Source: Petrolisthes cinctipes
Taxonomy: Eukaryota; Arthropoda; Malacostraca; Decapoda; Porcellanidae
Direction of reading: 5' to 3'
DNA length: 64,000 nucleotides
Assembly (NCBI GenBank): GCA_033782935.1
Contig: JAWQEG010001395.1
Coordinates: 280,501 to 344,500, forward strand
Under the pieces are notes generated by a model that worked only from the letters and a program-made list of their open reading frames with translations, was not told where the DNA came from and did no database searches. Shown here piece after piece: positions 48,850 through 63,610 of the stretch; positions within the stretch are counted from its first letter, which is position 1, and each line of letters opens with the position of its first letter. A program made the position numbers and the translations under genes.

Positions 48850-51658
48850 AGCATGTTTTTAGCCTATATTTTGAAAATATTCTAGCACTGAGTAGGCATG
48901 TACAGATTGCTTCTGGGACCCCAAAATATTGAATTTTGGGGTGTTTTGAGCCTGAATTTGAGATATAAACGGGTACAGAAGATACATGCACATATTGACT
49001 TTGGGCACCAAAAATATCGATTTTCAGCATGTTTTGGGCCTGAATTTTGAAAATACTTTAACACGGAGTAGGCATGTACAGATCGCTTCTGGGACCCTAA
49101 AATATCGAATTTTCGGGTGTTTAGGGCCAGAATTTGAGATATAAACGGGTACAGAAGATGCATGCACATATCGACTTTTGGGCACATAAAAGATCGATTT
49201 TCAGTATGTTTTTGGCCTGTATTTTGAAAATACTCTAACACGGAGTAGGCATGTACAGATACCTTCTGGGACCTCTAAATATCGAATTTTCGGGTGTTTT
49301 GGGACTGAATTTGAGATATCGATTTTTGGCACCTAAAATATCGATTTTCAGCATGTTTTTAGCCTATATTTTGAAAATATTCTAGCACTGTGTAGGCATG
49401 TACAGATTGCTTCTGGGACCCCAAAATATCGAATTTTCGGGTGTTTAGGGCCAGAATTTGAGATATAAACGGGTACAGAAGATGCATGCACATATCGACT
49501 TTTGGGCACCTAAAAGATCGATTTTCAGTATGTTTTTGGCCTGTATTTTGAAAATACTCTAACACGGAGTAGGCATGTACAGATACCTTCTGGGACCTCT
49601 AAATATCGAATTTTCGGGTGTTTTGGGACTGAATTTGAGATATCGATTTTTTGGCACCTAAAATGTCGATTTTTAGCATGTTTTTAGCCTATATTTTGAA
49701 AATATTCTAGCACTGTGTAGGCATGTACAGATTGCTTCTGGGACCCCAAAATATTGAATTTTCGGGTGTTTTGAGCCTGAATTTGAGATATAAACGGGTA
49801 CAGAAGATACATGCACATATTGACTTTGGGCATCTCAAATATCGATTTTCAGCATGTTTTGGGCCTGTATTTTGAAAACACTCTAACACTGAGTAGGCAT
49901 GTACAGATTGCTTCTGGGACCCCAAAATATTGAATTTTCGGGTGTTTTGAGCCTGAATTTGAGATATAAATGGGTACTGAAGATGCATGCACATATCGAC
50001 TTTTGTGCACCTAAAAGATCGATTTTCAGTATGTTTTGAGCATGTATTTTGAAAATACTCTAACACGGAGTAGGCATGTACAGATCGCTTCTGGGACCCC
50101 TAAATATCGAATTTTCGGGTGTTTTGGGACTGAATTTGAGATATCGACTTTTTGGCACCTAAAAGATCGATTTTTAGCATGTTTTTAGCCTATATTTTGA
50201 AAATATTCTAGCACTGTACAGATTGCTTCTGGGACCCCAAAATATTGAATTTTCGGGTGTTTTGAGCCTGAATTTGAGATATAAACGGGTACATAAGATA
50301 CATGCACATATTGACTTTGGGCACCAAAAATATTGATTTTCAGCATGTTTTGGGCCTGAATTTTGAAAATACTCTAACACGGAGTAGGCATGTACAGATC
50401 TCTTCTGGGACCCCAAAATATCGAATTTTCGGGTGTTTAGGGCCAGAATTTGAGATATAAACATGTACAGAAGATGCATGCACATATCGACTTTTGGGCA
50501 CCTAAAAGATCGATTTTCAGTATGTTTTTGGCCTGTAATTTGAAAATACTCTAACACGGAGTAGGCATGTACAGATACCTTCTGGGACCTCTAAATATTG
50601 AATTTCCGGGTGTTTTGGGACTGAATTTGAGATATCGATTTATTGGCACCTAAAATGTCGATTTTTAGCATGTTTTTAGCCTATATTTTGAAAATATTCT
50701 AGCACTGTGTAGGCATGTACAGATTGCTTCTGGGACCCCAAAATATTGAATTTTCGGGTGTTTTGAGCCTGAATTTGAGATATAATCGGGTACAGAAGAT
50801 ACATGCACATATTGACTTTGGGCATCTTAAATATCGATTTTCAGCATGTTTTGGGCCTGTATTTTGCAAATACTCTAACACTGAGTAGGCATGTACAGAT
50901 TGCTTCTGGGACCCCAAAATATTGAATTTTCGGGTGTTTTGAGCCTGAATTTCAGATATAAACGGGTACTGAAGATGCATGCACATATCGACTTTTGGGC
51001 ACCTAAAAGATCGATTTTCAGTATGTTTTGAGCATGTATTTTGAAAATACTCTAACACGGAGTAGGCATGTACAGATCGCTTCTGGGACCCCTAAATATC
51101 GAATTTTCGGGTGTTTTGGGACTGAATTTGAGATATCGACTTTTTGGCACCTAAAAGATCGATTTTTAGCATGTTTTTAGCCTATATTTTGAAAATATTC
51201 TAGCACTGTACAGATTGCTTCTGGGACCCCAAAATATTGAATTTTCGGGTGTTTTGAGCCTGAATTTGAGATATAAACGGGTACAGAAGATACATGCACA
51301 TATTGACTTTGGGCACCAAAAATATCGATTTTCAGCATGTTTTGGGCCTGAATTTTGAAAATACTCTAACACGGAGTAGGCATGTACAGATCGCTTCTGG
51401 GACCCCAAAATATCGAATTTTCGGGTGTTTTGAGCCTGAATTTTAAATATAAACGGGTACTGAAGATGCATGCACATATCGACTTTTGTGCACCTAAAAG
51501 ATCGATTTTCAGTATGTTTTGAGCATGTATTTTGAAAATACTCTAACACGGAGTAGGCATGTACAGATCGCTTCTGGGACCCCTAAATATCGAATTTTCG
51601 GGTGTTTTGGGACTGAATTTGAGATATCGACTTTTTGGCACCTAAAAGATCGATTATT
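48850..51658 (+). repeat. 2809-bp block, copy 1 (six units)
   Basis: Unit starts are 48850, 49350, 49675, 50176, 50667 and 51168, with lengths of 500, 325, 501, 491, 501 and 491 bp. Markers repeated at +2809 include cgatttttggcacc (one T fewer), ggcatctcaaatatcg, gataaatgggtactg-like tataaatgggtac, acatgtacagaagatgc, cagatctcttctggg and tattttgcaaatactc. Confidence 0.9.
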
Positions 51659-54467
51659 AGCATGTTTTTAGCCTATATTTTGAAAATATTCTAGCACTGA
51701 GTAGGCATGTACAGATTGCTTCTGAAACCCCAAAATATTGAATTTTCGGGTGTTTTGAGCCTGAATTTGAGATATAAACGGGTACAGAAGATACATGCAC
51801 ATATTGACTTTGGGCACCAAAAATATCGATTTTCAGCATGTTTTGGGCCTGAATTTTGAAAATACTCTAACACGGAGTAGGCATGTACAGATCGCTTCTG
51901 GGACCCTAAAATATCGAATTTTCGGGTGTTTAGGGCCAGAATTTGAGATATAAACGGGTACAGAAGATGCATGCACATATCGACTTTTGGGCACATAAAA
52001 GATCGATTTTCAGTATGTTTTTGGCCTGTATTTTGAAAATACTCTAACACGGAGTAGGCATGTACAGATACCTTCTGGGACCTCTAAATATCGAATTTTC
52101 GGGTGTTTTGGGACTGAATTTGAGATATCGATTTTTGGCACCTAAAATATCGATTTTCAGCATGTTTTTAGCCTATATTTTGAAAATATTCTAGCACTGT
52201 GTAGGCATGTACAGATTGCTTCTGGGACCCCAAAATATCGAATTTTCGGGTGTTTAGGGCCAGAATTTGAGATATAAACGGGTACAGAAGATGCATGCAC
52301 ATATCGACTTTTGGGCACCTAAAAGATCGATTTTCAGTATGTTTTTGGCGTGTATTTTGAAAATACTCTAACACGGAGTAGGCATGTACAGATACCTTCT
52401 GGGACCTCTAAATATCGAATTTTCGGGTGTTTTGGGACTGAATTTGAGATATCGATTTTTTGGCACCTAAAATGTCGATTTTTAGCATGTTTTTAGCCTA
52501 TATTTTGAAAATATTCTAGCACTGTGTAGGCATGTACAGATTGCTTCTGGGACCCCAAAATATTGAATTTTCGGGTGTTTTGAGCCTGAATTTGAGATAT
52601 AAACGGGTACAGAAGATACATGCACATATTGACTTTGGGCATCTCAAATATCGATTTTCAGCATGTTTTGGGCCTGTATTTTGAAAACACTCTAACACTG
52701 AGTAGGCATGTACAGATTGCTTCTGGGACCCCAAAATATTGAATTTTCGGGTGTTTTGAGCCTGAATTTGAGATATAAATGGGTACTGAAGATGCATGCA
52801 CATATCGACTTTTGTGCACCTAAAAGATCGATTTTCAGTATGTTTTGAGCATGTATTTTGAAAATACTCTAACACGGAGTAGGCATGTACAGATCGCTTC
52901 TGGGACCCCTAAATATCGAATTTTCGGGTGTTTTGGGACTGAATTTGAGATATCGACTTTTTGGCACCTAAAAGATCGATTTTTAGCATGTTTTTAGCCT
53001 ATATTTTGAAAATATTCTAGCACTGTACAGATTGCTTCTGGGACCCCAAAATATTGAATTTTCGGGTGTTTTGAGCCTGAATTTGAGATATAAACGGGTA
53101 CATAAGATACATGCACATATTGACTTTGGGCACCAAAAATATTGATTTTCAGCATGTTTTGGGCCTGAATTTTGAAAATACTCTAACACGGAGTAGGCAT
53201 GTACAGATCTCTTCTGGGACCCCAAAATATCGAATTTTCGGGTGTTTAGGGCCAGAATTTGAGATATAAACATGTACAGAAGATGCATGCACATATCGAC
53301 TTTTGGGCACCTAAAAGATCGATTTTCAGTATGTTTTTGGCCTGTAATTTGAAAATACTCTAACACGGAGTAGGCATGTACAGATACCTTCTGGGACCTC
53401 TAAATATTGAATTTTCGGGTGTTTTGGGACTGAATTTGAGATATCGATTTATTGGCACCTAAAATGTCGATTTTTAGCATGTTTTTAGCCTATATTTTGA
53501 AAATATTCTAGCACTGTGTAGGCATGTACAGATTGCTTCTGGGACCCCAAAATATTGAATTTTCGGGTGTTTTGAGCCTGAATTTGAGATATAATCGGGT
53601 ACAGAAGATACATGCACATATTGACTTTGGGCATCTAAAATATCGATTTTCAGCATGTTTTGGGCCTGTATTTTGCAAATACTCTAACACTGAGTAGGCA
53701 TGTACAGATTGCTTCTGGGACCCCAAAATATTGAATTTTCGGGTGTTTTGAGCCTGAATTTCAGATATAAACGGGTACTGAAGATGCATGCACATATCGA
53801 CTTTTGGGCACCTAAAAGATCGATTTTCAGTATGTTTTGAGCATGTATTTTGAAAATACTCTAACACGGAGTAGGCATGTACAGATCGCTTCTGGGACCC
53901 CTAAATATCGAATTTTCGGGTGTTTTGGGACTGAATTTGAGATATCGACTTTTTGGCACCTAAAAGATCGATTTTTAGCATGTTTTTAGCCTATATTTTG
54001 AAAATATTCTAGCACTGTACAGATTGCTTCTGGGACCCCAAAATATTGAATTTTCGGGTGTTTTGAGCCTGAATTTGAGATATAAACGGGTACAGAAGAT
54101 ACATGCACATATTGACTTTGGGCACCAAAAATATCGATTTTCAGCATGTTTTGGGCCTGAATTTTGAAAATACTCTAACACGGAGTAGGCATGTACAGAT
54201 CGCTTCTGGGACCCCAAAATATCGAATTTTCGGGTGTTTAGGGCCAGAATTTGAGATATAAACGGGTACAGAAGATGCATGCACATATCGACTTTTGGGC
54301 ACCTAAAAGATCGATTTTCAGTATGTTTTTGGCCTGTATTTTGAAAATACTCTAACACGGAGTAGGCATGTACAGATACCTTCTGGGACCTCTAAATATC
54401 GAATTTTCGGGTGTTTTGGGACTGAATTTGAGATATCGACTTTTTGGCACCTAAAAGATCGATTTTT
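51659..54467 (+). repeat. 2809-bp block, copy 2 (six units)
   Basis: Unit starts are 51659, 52159, 52484, 52985, 53476 and 53977, with the same length order as copy 1. Copy-specific variants are gattattagcatg and cttctgaaacccc in the first unit, shared with 54969 and 57769. Unit 53476 has gcatctaaaat where copy 1 reads gcatcttaaat. Confidence 0.9.
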
Positions 54468-57400
54468 AGCATGTTTTTAGCCTATATTTTGAAAATATTC
54501 TAGCACTGAGTAGGCATGTACAGATTGCTTCTGGGACCCAAAAATATTGAATTTTCGGGTGTTTTGAGCCTGAATTTGATATATAAACGGGTACAGAAGA
54601 TACATGCACATATTGACTTTGGGCATCTAAAATATCGATTTTCAGCATGTTTTGGGCCTGTATTTTGAAAATACTCTAACTCTGAGTAGGCATGTACAGA
54701 TTGCTTCTGGGACCCCAAAATATTGAATTTTCGGGTGTTTTGAGCCTGAATTTGAGATATAAACGGGTACTGAAGATGCATGCACATATCGACTTTTGTG
54801 CACCTAAAAGATCGATTTTCAGTATGTTTTGAGCATGTATTTTGAAAATACTCTAACACGGAGTAGGCATGTACAGATCGCTTCTGGGACCCCTAAATAT
54901 CGAATTTTCGGGTGTTTTAGGACTGAATTTGAGATATCGACTTTTTGGCACCTAAAAGATCGATTATTAGCATGTTTTTAGCCTATATTTTGAAAATATT
55001 CTAGCACTGAGTAGGCATGTACAGATTGCTTCTGAAACCCCAAAATATTGAATTTTCGGGTGTTTTGAGCCTGAATTTGAGATATAAACGGGTACAGAAG
55101 ATACATGCACATATTGACTTTGGGCACCAAAAATATCGATTTTCAGCATGTTTTGGGCCTGAATTTTGAAAATACTCTAACACTGAGTAGGCATGTACAG
55201 ATTGCTTCTGGGACCCCAAAATATTGAATTTTCGGGTGTTTTGAGCCTGAATTTCAGATATAAACGGGTACTGAAGATGCATGCACATATCGACTTTTGG
55301 GCACCTAAAAGATCGATTTTCAGTATGTTTTGAGCATGTATTTTGAAAATACTCTAACACGGAGTAGGCATGTACAGATCGCTTCTGGGACCCCTAAATA
55401 TCGAATTTTCGGGTGTTTTGGGACTGAATTTGAGATATCGACTTTTTGGCACCTAAAAGATCGATTTTTAGCATGTTTTTAGCCTATATTTTGAAAATAT
55501 TCTAGCACTGTACAGATTGCTTCTGGGACCCCAAAATATTGAATTTTCGGGTGTTTTGAGCCTGAATTTGAGATATAAACGGGTACAGAAGATACATGCA
55601 CATATTGACTTTGGGCATCTAAAATATCGATTTTCAGCATGTTTTGGGCCTATATTTTGAAAATACTCTAACACTGAGTAGGCATGTACAGATTGCTTCT
55701 GGGACCCCAAAATATTGAATTTTCGCGTGTTTTGAGCCTGAATTTGAGATATAAACGGGTACTGAAGATGCATGCACATATCGACTTTTGTGCACCTAAA
55801 AGATCGATTTTCAGTATGTTTTGAGCATGTATTTTGAAAATACTCTAACACGGAGTAGGCATGTACAGATCGCTTCTGGGACCCCTAAATATCGAATTTT
55901 CGGGTGTTTTGGGACTGAATTTAAGATATCGACTTTTTGGCACCTAAAAGATCGATTTTTAGCATGTTTTTAGCCTATATTTAGAAAATATTCTAGCACT
56001 GAGTAGGCATGTACAGATTGCTTCTGGGACCCCATAATATCGAATTTTCGGGTGTTTAGGGCCAGAATTTGAGATATAAACGGGTACAGAAGATGCATGC
56101 ACATATCGACTTTTGGGCACCTAAAAGATCGATTTTCAGTATGTTTTGAGCATGTATTTTGAAAATACTCTAACACGGAGTAGGCATGTACAGATCGCTT
56201 CTGGGACCCCTAAATATCGAATTTTCGGGTGTTTTGGGACTGAATTTGAGATATCGACTTTTTGGCACCTAAAAGATCGATTTTTAGCATGTTTTTAGCC
56301 TATATTTTGAAAATATTCTAGCACTGTACAGATTGCTTCTGGGACCCCAAAATATTGAATTTTCGGGTGTTTTGAGCCTGAATTTGAGATATAAACGGGT
56401 ACATAAGATACATGCACATATTGACTTTGGGCACCAAAAATATCGATTTTCAGCATGTTTTGGGCCTGAATTTTGAAAATACTCTAACACTGAGTAGGCA
56501 TGTACAGATCTCTTCTGGGACCCCAAAATATCGAATTTTCGGGTGTTTAGGGCCAGAATTTGAGATATAAACGGGTACAGAAGATGCATGCACATATCGA
56601 CTTTTGGGCACCTAAAAGATCGATTTTCAGTATGTTTTTGGCCTGTAATTTGAAAATACTCTAACACGGAGTAGGCATGTACAGATACCTTCTGGGACCT
56701 CTAAATATTGAATTTTCGGGTGTTTTGGGACTGAATTTGAGATATCGATTTATTGGCACCTAAAATGTCGATTTTTAGCATGTTTTTAGCCTATATTTTG
56801 AAAATATTCTAGCACTGTGTAGGCATGTACAGATTGCTTCTGGGACCCCAAAATATTGAATTTTCGGGTGTTTTGAGCCTGAATTTGAGATATAATCGGG
56901 TACAGAAGATACATGCACATATTGACTTTGGGCATCTAAAATATCGATTTTCAGCATGTTTTGGGCCTGTATTTTGCAAATACTCTAACACTGAGTAGGC
57001 ATGTACAGATTGCTTCTGGGACCCCAAAATATTGAATTTTCGGGTGTTTTGAGCCTGAATTTCAGATATAAACGGGTACTGAAGATGCATGCACATATCG
57101 ACTTTTGTGCACCTAAAAGATCGATTTTCAGTATGTTTTGAGCATGTATTTTGAAAATACTCTAACACGGAGTAGGCATGTATAGATCGCTTCTGGGACC
57201 CCTAAATATCGAATTTTCGGGTGTTTTGGGACTGAATTTGAGATATCGACTTTTTGGCACCTAAAAGATCGATTTTTAGCATGTTTTTAGCCTATATTTT
57301 GAAAATATTCTAGCACTGTACAGATTGCTTCTGGGACCCCAAAATATTGAATTTTCGGGTGTTTTGAGCCTGAATTTGAGATATAAACGGGTACAGAAGA

Positions 57401-58269
57401 TACATGCACATATTGACTTTGGGCATCTAAAATATCGATTTTCAGCATGTTTTGGGCCTGTATTTTGAAAATACTCTAACACTAAGTAGGCATGTACAGA
57501 TTGCTTCTAGGACCCCAAAATATTGAATTTTCGGGTGTTTTGAGCCTGAATTTGAGATATAAACGGGTACTGAAGATGCATGCACATATCGACTTTTGTG
57601 CACCTAAAAGATCGATTTTCAGTATGTTTTGAGCATGTATTTTGAAAATACTCCAACACGGAGTAGGCATTTACAGATCGCTTCCGGGATCCATAAATAT
57701 CGAATTTTCGGGTGTTTTGGGACTGAATTTGAGATATCGACTTTTTGGCACCTAAAAGATCGATTATTAGCATGTTTTTAGCCTATATTTTGAAAATATT
57801 CTAGCACTGAGTAGGCATGTACAGATTGCTTCTGAAACCCCAAAATATTGAATTTTCGGGTGTTTTGAGCCTGAATTTGAGATATAAACGGGTACAGAAG
57901 ATACATGCACATATTGACTTTGGGCACCAAAAATATCGATTTTCAACATGTTTTGGGCCTGAATTTTGAAAATACTCTAACACGGAGTAGGCATGTACAG
58001 ATCGCTTCTGGAACCCCAAAATATCGAATTTTCGGGAGTTTAGGGCCAGAATTTGAGATATAAACGGGTATAGAAGATAAATGCACATATCGACTTTTGG
58101 GCACCTAAAAGATCGATTTTCAGTATGTTTTTGACCTGTATTTTGAAAATACTCTAACACGGAGTAGGCATGTACAGATCGCTTCTGGGACCCCTAAATA
58201 TCGAATTTTCGGGTGTTTTGGGACTGAATTTGAGATATCGATTTTTTGGCACCTAAAATGTCGATTTTT
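54468..58269 (+). repeat. Units 54468 to 57769
   Basis: Unit starts are 54468, 54969, 55470, 55961, 56286, 56777, 57278 and 57769, with lengths of 501, 501, 491, 325, 491, 501, 491 and 501 bp. Units 56286-57277 copy 52985-53976 at offset 3301 (cagatctcttctggg, tattttgcaaatactc, gatataatcggg). The gattattagcatg/cttctgaaacccc unit appears at 51659, 54969 and 57769 with different downstream partners, so it has been combined with several neighbours. Confidence 0.88.
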
Positions 58270-58521
58270 AGCATGTTTTTAGCCTATATTTTGAAAATAT
58301 TCTAGCACTATAAAAACGGGTACTGAAGATGCATGCACATATCGACTTTTGTGCACCTAAAAGATCGATTTTCAGTATGTTTTGAGCATGTATTTTGAAA
58401 ATACTCTAACACGGAGTAGGCATGTACAGATCGCTTCTGGGACCCCTAAATATCGAATTTTCGGGTGTTTTGGGACTGAATTTGAGATATCGACTTTTTG
58501 GCACCTAAAAGATCGATTTTT
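58270..58521 (+). repeat. 252-bp unit: A/B hybrid (104 bp) plus C
   Basis: The first monomer starts as A (tagcctatattttg, tattctagcacta) and jumps at about 58310 to taaaaacgggtactgaag, the second half of a type II B, giving 104 bp. An ordinary 148-bp type II C follows. Relative to A-B-C about 249 bp are missing. The same junction occurs at 63359. Confidence 0.86.
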
Positions 58522-61500
58522 AGCATGTTTTTAGCCTATATTTTGAAAATATTCTAGCACTGAGTAGGCATGTACAGATTGCTTCTGGGACCCCAAAATA
58601 TTGAATTTTCGGGTGTTTTGAGCCTGAATTTGAGATATAAACGGGTACAGAAGATACATGCACATATTGACTTTGGGCACCAAAAATATCGATTTTCAGC
58701 ATGTTTTGGGCCTGAATTTTGAAAATACTCTAACACGGAGTAGGCATGTACAGATCGCTTCTGGGACCCCAAAATATCGAATTTTCGGGTGTTTAGGGCC
58801 AGAATTTGAGATATAAACGGGTACAGAAGATGCATGCACATATCGACTTTTGGGCACCTAAAAGATCGATTTTCAGTATGTTTTTGGCCTGTATTTTGAA
58901 AATACTCTAACACGGAGTAGGCATGTACAGATACCTTCTGGAACCTCTAAATATCGAATTTTCGGGTGTTTTGGGACTGAATTTGAGATATCGATTTTTT
59001 GGCACCTAAAATGTCGATTTTTAGCATGTTTTTAGCCTATATTTTGAAAATATTCTAGCACTGTGTAGGCATGTACAGATTGCTTCTGGGACCCCAAAAT
59101 ATTGAATTTTCGGGTGTTTTGAGCCTGAATTTGAGATATAAACGGGTACAGAAGATACATGCACATATTGACTTTGGGCATCTAAAATATCGATTTTCAG
59201 CATGTTTTGGGCCTGTATTATGAAAATACTCTAACACTGAGTAGGCATGTACAGATTGCTTCTGGGACCCCAAAATATTGAATTTTCGGGTGTTTTGAGC
59301 CTGAATTTGAGATATAAACGGGTACTGAAGATGCATGCACATATCGACTTTTGTGCACCTAAAAGATCAATTTTCAATATGTTTTGAGCATGTATTTTGA
59401 AAATACTCTAACACGGAGTAGGCATGTACAGATCGCTTCTGGAACCCCTAAATATCGAATTTTCGGGTGTTTTGGGACTGAATTTGAGATATCGACTTTT
59501 TGGCACCTAAAAGATCGATTTTTAGCATGTTTTCAGCCTATATTTAGAAAATATTCTAGCACTGAGTAGGCATGTACAGATTGCTTCTGGGACCCCAAAA
59601 TATTGAATTTTCGGGTGTTTTGAGCCTGAATTTGAGATATAAACGGGTACAGAAGATTCATGCACATATTGACTTTGGGCACCAAAAAAAATATCGATTT
59701 TCAGCATGTTTTGGGCCTGAATTTTGAAAATACTCTAACACGGAGTAGGCATGTACAGATCGCTTCTGGGACCCCAAAATATCGAATTTTCGGGTGTTTA
59801 GGGCCAGAATTTGAGATATAAACGGGTACAGAAGATGCATGCACATATCGACTTTTGGGCACCTAAAAGATCGATTTTCAGTATGTTTTTGGCCTGTATT
59901 TTGAAAATACTCTAACAAGGAGTAGGCATGTACAGATACCTTCTGGGACCTCTAAATATCGAATTTTCGGGTGTTTTGGGACTGAATTTGATATATCGAT
60001 TTTTTGGCACCTAAAATGTCGATTTTTAGCATGTTTTTAGCCTGAATTTTGAAAATATTCTAGCACTGTGTAGGCATGTACAGATTGCTTCTGGGACCCC
60101 AAAATATTGAATTTTCGGGTGTTTTGAGCCTGAATTTGAGATATAAACGGGTACAGAAGATACATGCACATATTGACTTTGGGCATCTAAAATATCGATT
60201 TTCAGCATGTTTTGGGCCTGTATTTTGAAAATACTCTAACACTGAGTAGGCATGTACAGATTGCTTCTGGGACCCCAAAATATTGAATTTTCGCGTGTTT
60301 TGAGCCTGAATTTGAGATATAAACGGGTACTGAAGATGCATGCACATATCGACTTTTGTGCACCTAAAAGATCGATTTTCAGTATGTTTTGAGCATGTAT
60401 TTTGAAAATACTCTAACACGGAGTAGGCATGTACAGATCGCTTCTGGGACCCCTAAATATCGAATTTTCGGGTGTTTTGGGACTGAATTTGAGATATCGA
60501 CTTTTTGGCACCTAAAAGATCGATTTTTAGCATGTTTTTAGCCTATATTTTGAAAATATTCTAGCACTGAGTAGGCATGTACAGATTGCTTCTGGGACCC
60601 CATAATATCGAATTTTCGGGTGTTTAGGGCCAGAATTTGAGATATAAACGGGTACAGAAGATGCATGCACATATCGACTTTTAGGCACCTAAAAGATCGA
60701 TTTTCAGTATGTTTTTGGCCTGTATTTTGAAAATACTCTAACACGGAGTAGGCATGTACAGATACCTTCTGGGACCTCTAAATATCGAATTTTCGGGTGT
60801 TTTGGGACTGAATTTGAGATATCGATTTTTTGGCACCTAAAATGTCGATTTTTAGCATGTTTTTAGCCTATATTTTGAAAATATTCTAGCACTGAGTAGG
60901 CATGTACAGATTGCTTCTGGGACCCCAAAATATTGAATTTTCGGGTGTTTTGAGCCTGAATTTGAGATATAAACGGGTACAGAAGATACATGCACATATT
61001 GACTTTGGGCACCAAAAATATCGATTTTCAGCATGTTTTAAGCCTGAATTTTGAAAATACTCTAACACGGAGTAGGCATGTACAGATCGCTTCTGGGACC
61101 CCAAAATATCGAATTTTCGGGTGTTTAGGGCAAGAATTTGAGATATAAACGGGTACAGAAGATGCATGCACATATCGACTTTTGGGCACCTAAAAGATCG
61201 ATTTTCAGTATGTTTTTGGCCTGTATTTTGAAAATACTCTAACACGGAGTAGTCATGTACAGATACCTTCTGGGACCTCTAAATATCGAATTTTCGGGTG
61301 TTTTGGGACTGAATTTGAGATATCGATTTTTTGGCACCTAAAATGTCGATTTTTAGCATGTTTTTAGCCTATATTTTGAAAATATTCTAGCACTGTGTAG
61401 GCATGTACAGATTGCTTCTGGGACCCCAAAATATTGAATTTTCGGGTGTTTTGAGCCTGAATTTGAGATATAAACGGGTACAGAAGATACATGCACATAT

Positions 61501-63358
61501 TGACTTTGGGCATCTAAAATATCGATTTTCAGCATGTTTTGGGCCTGTATTTTGAAAATACTCTAACACTGAGTAGGCATGTACAGATTGCTTCTGGGAC
61601 CCCAAAATATTGAATTTTCGGGTGTTTTGAGCCTGAATTTGAGATATAAACGGGTACTGAAGATGCATGCACATATCGACTTTTGTGCACCTAAAAGATC
61701 GATTTTCAGTATGTTTTGAGGATGTATTTTGAAAATACTCTAACACGGAGTAGGCATGTACAGATCGCTTCTGGGACCCCTAAATATGGAATTTTCGGGT
61801 GTTTTGGGACTGAATTTGAGATATCGATTTTTTGGCACCTAAAAGATCGATTTTTAGCATGTTTTTAGCCTATATTTAGAAAATATTCTAGCACTGAGTA
61901 GGCATGTACAGATTGCTTCTGGGACCCCAAAATATTGAATTTTCGGGTGTTTTGAGCCTGAATTTGAGATATAAACGGGTACAGAAGATACATGCACATA
62001 TTGACTTTGGGCACCAAAAATATCGATTTTCAGCATGTTTTGGGCCTGAATTTTGAAAATACTCTAACACGGAGTAGGTATGTACAGATCGCTTCTGGGA
62101 CCCCAAAATATCGAATTTTCGGGTGTTTAGGGCCAGAATTTGAGATATAAACGGGTACAGAAGATGCATGCACATATCGACTTTTGGGCACCTAAAAGAT
62201 CGATTTTCAGTATGTTTTTGGCCTGTATTTTGAAAATACTCTAACACGGAGTAGGCATGTACAGATACCTTCTGGAACCTCTAAATATCGAATTTTCGGG
62301 TGTTTTGGGACTGAATTTGAGATATCGATTTTTTGGCACCTAAAATGTCGATTTTTAGCATGTTTTTAGCCTATATTTTGAAAATATTCTAGCACTGTGT
62401 AGGCATGTACAGATTGCTTCTGGGACCCCAAAATATTGAATTTTCGGGTGTTTTGAGCCTGAATTTGAGATATAAACGGGTACAGAAGATACATGCACAT
62501 ATTGACTTTGGGCACCAAAAATATCGATTTTCAGCATGTTTTGGGCCTGAATTTTGAAAATACTCTAACACGGAGTAGGCATGTACAGATCGCTTCTGGG
62601 ACCCCAAAATATCGAATTTTCGGGTGTTTAGGGCCAGAATTTGAGATATAAACGGGTACAGAAGATGCATGCACATATCGACTTTTGGGCACCTAAAAGA
62701 TCGATTTTCAGTACGTTTTTGGCCTGTATTTTGAAAATACTTTAACACGGAGTAGTCATGTACAGATACCTTCTGGGACCTCTAAATATCGAATTTTCGG
62801 GTGTTTTGGGACTGAATTTGAGATATCGATTTTTTGGCACCTAAAATGTCGATTTTTAGCATGTTTTTAGCCTATATTTTGAAAATATTCTAGCACTGTG
62901 TAGGCATATACAGATTGCTTCTGGGACCCCAAAATATTGAATTTTCGGGTGTTTTGAGCCTGAATTTGAGATATAAACGGGTACAGAAGATACATGCACA
63001 TATTGACTTTGGGCACCAAAAATATCGATTTTCAGCATGTTTTGGGCCTGAATTTTGAAAATACTCTAACACGGAGTAGGCATGTACAGATCGCTTCTGG
63101 GACCCCAAAATATCGAATTTTCGGGTGTTTAGGGCCAGAATTTGAGATATAAACGGGTACAGAAGATGCATGCACATATCGACTTTTGGGCACCTAAAAG
63201 ATCGATTTTCAGTATGTTTTTGGCCTGTATTTTGAAAATACTCTAACAAGGAGTAGGCATGTACAGATACCTTCTGGGACCTCTAAATATCGAATTTTCG
63301 GGTGTTTTGGGACTGAATTTGATATATCGATTTTTTGGCACCTAAAATGTCGATTTTT
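58522..63358 (+). repeat. Trimer-rich tract (units 58522 to 62858)
   Basis: Unit starts are 58522, 59023, 59524, 60028, 60529, 60854, 61355, 61856, 62357 and 62858; all are 501 bp except 59524 (504) and 60529 (325). Unit 59524 is longer because of a longer A run, caccaaaaaaaatatcg, at 59682. Types alternate I, II, I, II at first; 61856, 62357 and 62858 are three type I units in a row. Units 58522-59523 and 60854-61855 are related at offset 2332. Confidence 0.89.
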
Positions 63359-63610
63359 AGCATGTTTTTAGCCTATATTTTGAAAATATTCTAGCACTAT
63401 AAAAACGGGTACTGAAGATGCATGCACATATCGACTTTTGTGCACCTAAAAGATCGATTTTCAGTATGTTTTGAGCATGTATTTTGAAAATACTCTAACA
63501 CGGAGTAGGCATGTACAGATCGCTTCTGGGACCCCTAAATATCGAATTTTCGGGTGTTTTGGGACTGAATTTGAGATATCGACTTTTTGGCACCTAAAAG
63601 ATCGATTTTT
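63359..63610 (+). repeat. 252-bp unit, second copy (offset 5089)
   Basis: Same 104-bp A/B hybrid with the gcactataaaaacggg junction and the same type II C as at 58270. The following unit, 63611 onward, matches 58522 onward, so the window seems to end inside a second copy of a block at least 5.1 kb long. Confidence 0.87.
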
